Positions 55,187 to 64,000 of a stretch of 64,000 nucleotides of DNA are shown one piece after another; the stretch's first letter is position 1; each line of letters begins with the position of its first letter. A model generated the notes under the pieces. The model was given only the letters and a program-made list of their open reading frames with translations. It made no database searches and was not told the origin of the DNA. The translations under genes were made by a program, and so were the position numbers. The DNA is from Alviniconcha marisindica (Eukaryota; Mollusca; Gastropoda; Provannidae): the NCBI GenBank assembly GCA_018857735.1, contig JABMCL010002859.1:372001-436000 (forward strand). Reading direction: 5' to 3'.

Positions 55187-55627
55187 CGTCCCCCTCCATT
55201 AAGCTGCGAGGCCCAGTCAGTCCTTTATGGCATACACATTATCAAAACACAAACTGAACAAAACAAGCGCTCACTTATGTTCACCAGACTTAAATTCTGC
55301 GTATGTGTTTCCACTACAGTTTAATGATGCTGAAGCTTCAAGCTTATGTTCAAGCTTCCTCTGGCTGTTGCTAGTAACTTTGATGTGTTCAAAAGAAAAA
55401 ACACCCCCTCTGCCCAAGCGAAAACTTCAACCCCAAAGTTAGAAAATTGGACACATACTCAGGGAGGAAAGTGGTCGTCTATCTTTGTCCTCGCAGCAGT
55501 GCTGCTCGGTAGGCTTTTTGAGAATGCACAATGGGATTGACGTTTGGATTCTTTGATGCTGACCAGCTTGGTCCTATGATGGGAACTGACTCAGAAAAAT
55601 AAAGAGGAAGCAGCAAGGTGGGTGGGT

Positions 55628-55652
55628 GGGGGGGGGGGGGGGGGGGGGGGGG
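55628..55652. repeat. G25 homopolymer
   Basis: Uninterrupted G run preceded by GGTGGGTG. Confidence 0.95.
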
Positions 55653-55892
55653 ACCCTCCCCCGGTGGCACCCCCCCTTCCCCAGGGTGCTCTAAGAAGAC
55701 ATGGAGGCATTGAGTAGAAAGGCAGCATTCGCAAGGGACCGATGGTGTTCCTGTCTTGGGGTGCGCGTAGACCAGGAGAGCAAATAAAGTAAGAGGAGAG
55801 AAAGAATTTTTTTAACTTTAGACTACAAAAAGTAAAAACAACATTATTTGCGCCAGCAACATCTTGGCGGAGGCGGGACAAAAAAAAAAAAG

Positions 55893-55915
55893 CCCCCCCC
55901 CCCCCCCCCCCCCCC
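55893..55915. repeat. C23 homopolymer
   Basis: An A12 run, AG, then C23, then CAACAACAA. Confidence 0.95.
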
Positions 55916-56245
55916 AACAACAACAACAAAAAAGAGCAGCCGTAACAAGATAAAACGAAATAAAAATGTAAATAACAAGCTGCCAATTTGCACGTAGCCG
56001 GGGCTTTTTATAGCATTACAGCAAGGCCGCAGGCTCAACAACTCCGCTGTCCCGCCGCGCTTTGAACTGAAAGTATTGACACTGTTTGAATCCACTGCCT
56101 CCGGTTTTGTCCACCGGTTTTAATTACCGGCTGAACGGGTTGGGCATGCATTATGAATGCATACCGCTTTGTTAGAACGATCACAACGAACACTTTGATC
56201 TCCAGGGCCAAATAAACTTCACGTTACAACTGGCAAGTGCTCATT

Positions 56246-56351
<106 letters not shown>

Positions 56352-56486
56352 AGTTTAAACTAAGGTAGCCAGACCCACCCACACACACACATACACACAC
56401 CATTACAATGCAATAAAAAATACATTTGAAAAAACAAACAACAATGACAGAGGAACCGCGGTAGTGCAATCCAACTTCTGAAGACA

Positions 56487-56493
56487 TCTCTCT

Positions 56494-56538
<45 letters not shown>

Positions 56539-56590
56539 TATATATATCTATTATATATATATACAGACAGACAGATAGATAGATAGATAT
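56487..56590. repeat. (CT)n, (TA)n, (ACAG/ATAG)n compound
   Basis: CT units with one CC break, then TATATA blocks, then GACA and GATA tetramers. Confidence 0.95.
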
Positions 56591-56840
56591 GTTGCTGACG
56601 AAAGGAAAACGAACACCAGCACTATGCATCATTTCGTGGCCCGAACAGGGAATGTGTGTCCCGAGTGTGAACGTATCAGCTGTGGCTGTACGTCATTGGT
56701 GTCTGTCTGCTTCCTCGTCTTGCTTGCCTCGCCCCCACCCTCTGGCTGGGTGATACGGAAAACTCATCAGCATCATCGGATTTCCTACCTTTACCAGCCG
56801 ATCTAGCAGCTCGTCTTTGAACTGCACAACTCCGTTTTGG

Positions 56841-57123
56841 TGCCCGGCTAAATTCAGGCGCAGACACGGTGTTGGTTAGTTTCTCATTGCCTGTAGCCAA
56901 TGTTGTAAGTTGTGGAAAACTTTGTCTTGCGCCCGTCTGAATTCAGGTGCAGACATGAAGATGGACTACAAACTGTTAGTTTCTCATTCCTTATAGCCAG
57001 TGTTGTAAGTTGTAGAAAACTTTGTCTTGTGCCCGGCTAAATTTAGGCGTAGAAACGGCTGGGTTATGAATTCTCAGTTTCTCATTCCTTCCAGTGAAAT
57101 GTTTCTCATTCCTTCCAGTGAAA
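56841..57123. repeat. Minisatellite, about 95-bp unit, three copies
   Basis: Each unit begins gcccggctaaattcaggcgc (or gtctgaattcaggtgc) and contains agtttctcattcct and tgttgtaagttgtagaaaac. The third copy adds a 22-bp internal duplication, gtttctcattccttccagtg. Confidence 0.88.
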
Positions 57124-57595
57124 TACATCAACGAGAAAAAAATCGCTCAAGTCATGGCAGCAAATCTGGCAAGCTTCTGCACCGGTCTTCGAAGGGTTTC
57201 TTTTATTGTATACGCATGCACGCACACACACATGTGCACGTGCGCCACCCCCCCACCCCCCACCCCCATACAAGGGAAGGGGGGGGGGGGGAGCGCATTC
57301 ACGGATTACCGAATGACCAACATTTGCAAAATGAACGGAAGTTAACCTGTCACGGACAACGAACACAAAATCGCTTAATAATCGACTACAAAATAATAAA
57401 GTAAACGAGACTACCACCCAAACGCTAAGTTTACCAGCAACGACCACTCACAAAACGCACCCACCCACGTGTGATAAACAAAGTCTCCCACAGACCACAG
57501 CTACTCACACGCACGTGCTCCACTTCGCACATTATGTAACGTGACTAAACCTCTCTCCCACTTTTGCATTGAAAATGGTAAGGTTGGAAATCTTG

Positions 57596-57599
<4 letters not shown>

Positions 57600-57668
<69 letters not shown>

Positions 57669-57691
57669 ACACACACACACACCACCACACC

Positions 57692-57747
<56 letters not shown>

Positions 57748-57808
57748 ACACACACACACACACACATCCCTACACACACACACACCTACACACACACACA
57801 CACACACG
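57600..57808. repeat. (CT)28 then interrupted (CA)n
   Basis: CT units pass into 150 bases of CA with CCA, CCC and TCC breaks. Confidence 0.97.
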
Positions 57809-57809
57809 A

Positions 57810-58436
57810 GATGGTAGGGCTGGAAATGACGAGAAATCCGGGAGGAAATGATACATCTCGAGCTTTGCATCACAAGATAAACACGCGCGCCCAACTTGCC
57901 CGTTGTCTGCCTTCCAGCCTAGCCAGCTCCTTTAGCCCAAATGTACACCACAGCCACCAGTTGGCTCCGTTCACACGACACAGGTCTCGGTGAAGTCTCC
58001 CAACCTCCAGCCACGCTATTTATTCCGTGTGTACCAATGTCAACGAGTTTGAGACGGAGTTGGCTTGGAGCTTAGCGACACGTTAAGACGGCGCATAGTT
58101 CCCACAATCATGCAAGTTCTGTCGCGGCCAAGACGTCAACAACAACAACAACAACAACAAAAACAACAACAAAACAACAAAGTGTGACGAAGGGTTTGAA
58201 AATGTAGAAGCTTCGCAACATCCCTTAATGAAAACAAATGAGGAATCCGCAAACGAAGCTGATTAAATTCAATAACCGCTTAAGTAAAATAGCTTTTTAA
58301 AAAATGATGCAAAATAATCACAATAGCAAACGTAGCTAACAGTCGTACAGTACATACGACCCTTTCATTTGATCCTGAAAGCGTTACTGGATTTATTGAC
58401 TCGAATGGTCTAATTTATTGGAGTGTTACCCAACTA
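57810..58436. other. Unique sequence, nothing recognised
   Basis: Contains a CAA-rich stretch at 58138-58180. No exon recognised. Confidence 0.5.
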
Positions 58437-58452
58437 CCCCCCCCCCCCCCCC
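58437..58452. repeat. C16 homopolymer
   Basis: C run followed by an A/G-rich stretch. Confidence 0.95.
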
Positions 58453-58936
58453 AAAAAAAAAGAAGAAAAAAAAAAGAAGAAGAAAAAAGATGAAGTAATA
58501 GGCGGGTATGGGAAGTATTGCTACAACAACAGGATAAGATCAACAACTGATTGTTGCCCACAATTCACCCAGCCGACAACACCACCACAAAACCACGCGC
58601 CACCTCCCCTATGACTAATTCAGCACGTCCCACTACGCGGAAGAGCGGAGGGATGGAGGAAGGGGGACAAACAGAGAGACAGACAGACAGAGCGATAGAG
58701 AGAGGGAGAGAGAGAGAGGGAGGGAGGGAGGGGGTTAAAAAGAGGAAACAGCTCGCCACGGCAGGCATGTGGCGTCATTACGGCAATTAAAGCCCGTGGT
58801 TGCCGTTTCCATTTCCAGCCAATTTAGGCGGCAAAAGAAATTCAGGAATCATCGATTCTGCGGGCTATTTTGCAGGAGGGCTCCATTACAGATTGTCGAT
58901 GCCGCAGCACAGAAGGCACTGCATGGGAGGGATGGG

Positions 58937-58976
58937 TGGGGGTGGGGGGGGGGAGGGGGGGGGGGGGGGAGGGGGT
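58937..58976. repeat. G-rich tract with several long G runs
   Basis: At least five runs of four or more G in 40 bases. Confidence 0.93.
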
Positions 58977-58979
58977 CTG

Positions 58980-59597
58980 AATACACGCAACAAGCAGTCG
59001 CTACAATTTCCAGAACTGCCCGTCAGCCTGTCCAATCAAATCCGCCTTCTGATCATGCCAAACTTCCGGTTATGTAACCGCCGAAATCTGTTCCGGATTC
59101 GTGGAACACCGCTTCACTTAATTCGCGGCGGCCGTGCTTACACTGACTGTGTGTTAGGAAATGGAGCAAATTTTCTCGGCACTTTGTGAACAAACCAGTT
59201 TTTACAGATCTTATTGTTGAGTTCAACACAGAGCTTTTTAGACTAACGCAACTTGATGACCAGCAGGCTGGCCCAGGAAGTACAAATGATTGATATGATG
59301 GTACTGGACAGTCAAAATAAAAATACGTGAAATGTGACACACACGATACGTGGCAGGTCAACCACTTTAGCAATATATTACGCATGCAAATATATTCACG
59401 GCACACATGAAATAAATCCGTTTGAACAGCCATAGATGAAAATAAATTCACACAATGGTTCTCCCTGAAATGATTCAGCTTTACATGCGTAAAAACAGCA
59501 TTAATACATTATACAACAAACGTACTGTCCGACAAAAACAGATTAATCAAAACTTGTATTCTTGCATCATGACCTATAAAGTAGGTCCAGTCCCCCC

Positions 59598-59600
<3 letters not shown>
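58980..59600. other. Unique AT-rich sequence, nothing recognised
   Basis: No exon or element recognised on either strand. Confidence 0.5.

Positions 59601-59601
<1 letters not shown>

Positions 59602-59674
<73 letters not shown>
59602..59674. repeat. (CT)20(CA)16 microsatellite
   Basis: CT units pass directly into CA units. Confidence 0.97.
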
Positions 59675-59677
<3 letters not shown>

Positions 59678-59877
59678 GGCGGACGCTACTGAACGGTACA
59701 AAACGAAAGCGTGAAAAGGCCAGTGAGGACAACAGAGGGCCCAAAAGGTATCACAGGGGAACAAAACCTGGTCTTTCACCCTCAGGTTAGCAATGTATCA
59801 AGTGTTAATGTAAGGGAATCCCCGGTCTTTCTGTATTCGCCGCACCGAACAACAATACAGCACTGTCACAGGAGGAA

Positions 59878-60235
59878 GGCAATGAAGCAAGTGAGACAAC
59901 AAGACTGTCTTTTACCGGAGGAGGAGGCTGGTAAACAAACAGCGCGCTAGTGAAGAACATGTGGTGGGCAATGAAGCATGCTGAGAGAACAAAACTGTCT
60001 TTACCGGGTGAAGATGTTGGTAGACAAACGGGCTAGTCGAGACAACGAGGTAGCCAATGAAGCAAACTGAGGGAAGGTTGGGGTTGGGGGGGGGGGGGGG
60101 GGGACTTGTTTTTCTACCGGATGAGGATGCTGGCAAACAAACAGCCTAGCCGAGAACAGGAGGTGGGCAATGAAGCATGCCGAGAGAACAAAACTTGTCT
60201 TTTACCGTGTGCTGGATGTTGGCAACAGGTGGACA
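59878..60235. repeat. Degenerate minisatellite, about 86-bp unit, four copies; one copy contains a G18 run
   Basis: Each copy has gcaatgaagcatgctgagag, acaaaactgtctttaccggg and gatgttggtagacaaac-like text. The third copy carries gttggggttggggg and a G18 run (60086-60103) where the others read gaacaaaact. Confidence 0.88.
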
Positions 60236-60239
60236 AGCC

Positions 60240-62560
60240 ACTGGGACGGAGGCTGCAGACCAAATAATGGCGCCTACTCTACTTCTCTGCCGACGGAACC
60301 GGCCACCGACACGCACTGCTTACTCTCACTGCTCTCTGAGTGCAAGCTACAACTCGTAGTAGTCGGTAGGAGGTTCAAACCCGCCAGCACAATCGAATGA
60401 TGAGCGTAGTGGTTGGTTCCTTTCACTGCGAATTCAGCGGTCTGAGCATCAGCGGTTTTGAGCCCGCGCAGACGACCGACGGCGGCAAGGCAGCCACAAA
60501 GTAAGGCACTTGTTGAATGAGACTGAAGCTGACAGACTGTGTCCACAGACTGAGGAAAACGTCAACACACGCACGTTTCGCCCATAAAGTCCAACGTGGA
60601 AAGTGTGGAAACTCAGCCGCACAAGCACACACCCACGCTCTGTGTAGTAATGTGCGCCCAACGCTGCAGACGACAAGAGTGTTTCACCGAACGACTAAAA
60701 GCCACACACAGCAGCAGGAGCAGCAGCAGCAACAGCAGGGACGCAGAGAGGAGAGGAGAGGAGAGGGGAGGGGGGGCGACTAGGCTAGCGTGTGGTGTGG
60801 GTGTGCGGTGTAAAACCTGCACACTGAATCATAAGCGACTGTGTCAATGTCAAAGTTGAGGCATAATCAAACTTTACTTAGCGGCACGAGGGCGAGGGGC
60901 GGCGACAGGCGCTAGGCGGGCTGGCTGCGACAAACACACGAGGCACACACCACTTCACTCACACACACACACACACGCACAGTTCCGCGCTTCAGCAGCC
61001 TCCGGAGCCGGGCCGGGATGCTTTTAGTCCCGGATTTTCGACAGAGACTGGGAAGGGCAGTGGCATACATACTTAGAACCGCCGTTGGCGAATACCTAGA
61101 GACCGGCCAGGCACTAAAAGCGTAGCAGACTCGGCGTGGCTAGGTTTGATGGGGTCCAGTTATGAGGCACGTTGGAAATTATTGCTGCCTGATTACTCGT
61201 CACCACCACTGAAACCTGGACTACGCATGCGGCCAGACCCGATACACACCAACACGAGGCTTCAGCACGCACTGGGGGTCTGGGGAAGGAAGGAAGGAAG
61301 GAGGAGGGACCGGGGGGGACCTGGGGAGTTGGTTGCCCCAAAGAGAGAGAGAGGGTGGGGGGGGGGGGGGGGACGAATTTGGCGACTGCTGTAGATGATG
61401 GTGGTCCGATGAATGGATAATTGCGCCGCACAGGTTGCAAGTCGCTTTCAAAAACCAGTTGCTCACTTGGATTAATGTGTGTATCCGGCGTGGTGATGCC
61501 GCGCACACGGACTCGAACGTGGCGCTTTCGCACCGAAGAGGAAACCAAAACACAATCTGCCGCTTTCAGCCGCCAGGGAGGGCAACGAAACGCACTGTAC
61601 ACCGCTCTTTGCAGCACTAGAGCCAATTAAGTCCGTGGTCTAAAACTGTCCAGCGATGAGCCTCGATAATGAGATTTCAATGTGAGCGTGCTTTGAGCCG
61701 GGTCGGGAGTTATCTGGTCGTGTCGGACCGGCTTCTGGCCGCGTGGTTCCCCAGGCAGCGCTATCGGGAGTCCCGGAAACCAGATACAAGGCTTCAGTGT
61801 TTTCGGTGCTTCACCGAGCCGGGCTTCGCCAGCTTATGCTGTGTAGCAGGAGGCGGGGACGGTGGGGGTTTATCGCCTGTGGAGTTTTTCGTTCGCTCCC
61901 GCCTCTCTCTGTCTCTCTCTCTCTCTACTCCCCCCTCTCCCCCCCCCTCTCTCTCTCCATCCATTACTAGTGACTCATGCATCGCCTCCGCCTTCTCTGT
62001 ACGGCCGCCACCCAAGCCTGCAACTTGCTGCACGCTCTCTAGCTCTCCGCTCGGTGCCTGCCTGGCACCCACACGTCAGCTCTCAACTTTGACACCAGAA
62101 AAATAAACCTCGGCAGCATGCTGACACTTCGCTTCGTTACAACAAGGCGCATAGCAGCTTAGCGGCAAAGCCAATTACATTTCCCTTGAACTGCAAATTA
62201 CAACAGGTAGGGCCCCCTTTCTCTCTCTCTGACTCTTGGCTACAGGTCTCAGCAATCTATTCACGATGTACTTGGTGTATTTTAATCCACCGTGGACGTA
62301 CCTTGGGCGACAGCTTATCGATTGCACCCCCCCCCCCTCCCGCCCCAACACACACACACACACACGAACCCCAGCCCACACACTTTCAGCTGTTATCAAC
62401 CACCTCACACAGCTTTGCTATCAGCTGTTCGGTGGTCCTGAAAGGGCAAGATAGGTAAATGTTGATGAAAAGTAATTTCCTGAAAGGGGGATGAGGAAGG
62501 ACGGTGAAATGGACGGGGCCTGGGAGGGGGGGCGGCAGTGTACGTGAAGCTGGGGTGGTG
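60240..62560. other. Mostly unique, GC-rich sequence; no gene supported
   Basis: Frames up to about 170 codons (61114-61626, minus) lack an ATG start, splice support or a recognised family. G16 at 61357-61372, a CT/C-rich stretch at 61905-61960 and a short CA run near 62349 are the only repeats. A promoter of the RBMS gene could lie here or farther right; I cannot identify it. Confidence 0.4.
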
Positions 62561-62565
62561 GTGGT

Positions 62566-62581
62566 GGGGGGGGGGGGGGGG
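62566..62581. repeat. G16 homopolymer
   Basis: Preceded by GGTGGTGGTGG. Confidence 0.95.
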
Positions 62582-63190
62582 TGACTACGCTATCAAAGGT
62601 TCAAAAACAAAGTAGCTGTGTCTCCCCCATCGACGAGTCCGTAGGACTCGACCCCGACTCTCATCACCGACGCTGTAGCCTTGGCAGCACGTACAATTCC
62701 CAGCGTAGAGGGCAGATACTATAGCCTCTGTTCCCACCCATCGTTTCCACTGCTAACAACAAAACACCGGAGTGTGGACAGCAGGCTAGGCACACGTGGC
62801 TCGGCCAACGAGAAACTAATTCGGCTGACACCATTCTCGGGGGCGCAAAACAATGATATTTTCATCTGGTTCTTGTATGTATATGGAGTGACTGCCCTTT
62901 GCGGTTCGTTCCCAGTGCGTGTTTACAGCACGCTCTTTCCTTTTCTCGCCTTTTGTCTTTACCCCCACAACCCCCCTCCCTCCCTCCCCTTCCCACTTCC
63001 ACAAAACCACCACACAATGCCACTAAGCAAATATCACGGTGTAAGATTGCAATGACCTCACAGTTAGCAAACCTTTTAGCCAGATGTTGTGTCGGTCACA
63101 TTGATTGTGCCTGCAGAAGGCGAAAAGCAAACGGAATGATACTAATACAAAAAAACTCGCTTATCATAACCAACACAGACGCAGGCGTTA

Positions 63191-63234
63191 CCCCCCCCCC
63201 CCCCCCGCTACATCTTCCCCCCCCCCCCCCCCCC
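63191..63234. repeat. C16 and C18 runs ten bases apart
   Basis: Two C runs separated by GCTACATCTT. Confidence 0.95.
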
Positions 63235-63410
63235 AAAGGAAGCTGCGCGCTGAAGCGCAACGTGAACTGCCAGACACAATCTGGATCGTGCAACTGAATT
63301 GTGGAACCAGCGAGTCTCGCTTTCTCCCACTCCGTAGACATGCAGATCATAACCACACATGAATAGCAGGCAAGGTAGCAAGGGGAATGGGGGGACGGGG
63401 GGGAGGGGGG

Positions 63411-63411
<1 letters not shown>

Positions 63412-63489
<78 letters not shown>
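63412..63489. repeat. (GA)n microsatellite
   Basis: About 38 GA units with one AGAA break, preceded by GGGGAGGGGGG. Confidence 0.97.
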
Positions 63490-63490
<1 letters not shown>

Positions 63491-64000
63491 GTTTGGATTA
63501 AAACCAAAACCAAAACAAAAAAAGGACAGAAAGAAAAAGAAACCAGAACCAACCCGCACACGGCACAGCACACACGCACAGTCACAGCTGACCTCTGAAC
63601 TCTTTCCCATTGTTCCAAGTCGGCGCCAGTGCACGTTATTTTCGTTCCACAGCAGTTGTGCTGTGGAAACTAGACCCCCTCCTCTCTCTCTGCGCTGACT
63701 GTGGCTCACCATGTTATCACTGCTGCGCGAAGTTACCCGATACATCACCAACATCAATTTTGAATTAAACCGCTGTTGTCGGGCCGGGCTGAGAATTGAG
63801 AACACCGTGTAAAACACGATTACGTTTTATCCTGGTTGTTGTGCTGATGATGTGAATATAGTAATGGGGGAGGGAAGAGACAACGTCAGCTGTGTCCTGT
63901 GAAGTCGATTCCCGTGTTTTTTTCTCGTTTTTTTTCTTCACGCCTGTTTTGTGACGCGGAATCCATCTGTGCCCCATGCTATGGATTCCGATTTACCATG
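63490..64000. other. Unique sequence to window end, nothing recognised
   Basis: No exon or repeat recognised apart from short T runs near 63920-63945. Confidence 0.5.

Noticed and set aside
61114..61626. 170-codon minus-strand frame
   Set aside because: It lacks an ATG at its start. GC-rich sequence leaves several frames open, and it runs through a G/C homopolymer (PPPPPP) with no family resemblance.

Overview
This is a eukaryotic, almost certainly metazoan, nuclear window. Nothing in it is arranged like a prokaryotic genome: the long open frames are read-through of simple repeats, and the recognisable coding sequence is in short exons with GT-AG junctions. Microsatellites, minisatellites, poly(G)/poly(C) runs and tRNA-derived SINEs dominate. 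The SINE and repeat style fits a mollusc, probably a gastropod. That placement is an inference with moderate confidence.

The firm gene is an RBMS / alan-shepard-type single-stranded-nucleic-acid binding protein on the minus strand. Four consecutive internal exons (19972-20126, 17011-17069, 16140-16231, 1087-1306) join in phase. They encode the linker before RRM1, all of RRM1, and most of RRM2. The 5' exons must lie to the right, somewhere in or beyond 20-64 kb, and the 3' exons to the left of base 1. The intron before the RRM2 exon is 14.8 kb.

At the left edge, on the plus strand, an open frame with coding character ends at a stop at 337-339, followed by a poly(A) signal at 760. It is probably the C-terminus of another, unrecognised protein and lies antisense within or beside the RBMS transcription unit. 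A second plus-strand candidate is a signal-peptide first exon at 44021-44109 with a good splice donor. Several other exon-like pieces (6849, 14785, 29220, 32200, 42377) are listed with low confidence.

The repeat landscape has four notable parts. (1) A minisatellite next to the RRM2 exon repeats its 3' splice site five times. (2) Two short-element families share a central core, one tRNA-headed (28.3, 35.6, 37.0, 52.3 kb) and one starting AGAGCTCAGGAGCTG (24-40 kb). (3) One SINE interior has become a 50-bp minisatellite (35.3-35.6 kb). (4) A fold-back element at 34 kb has a single-arm relative at 9.7 kb. A decayed SAP-domain transposon gene lies at 11.9 kb. Roughly 29 G or C homopolymer runs of 16 bases or more are scattered over the window. 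From 44 to 64 kb I see mainly simple repeats and unique non-coding DNA.
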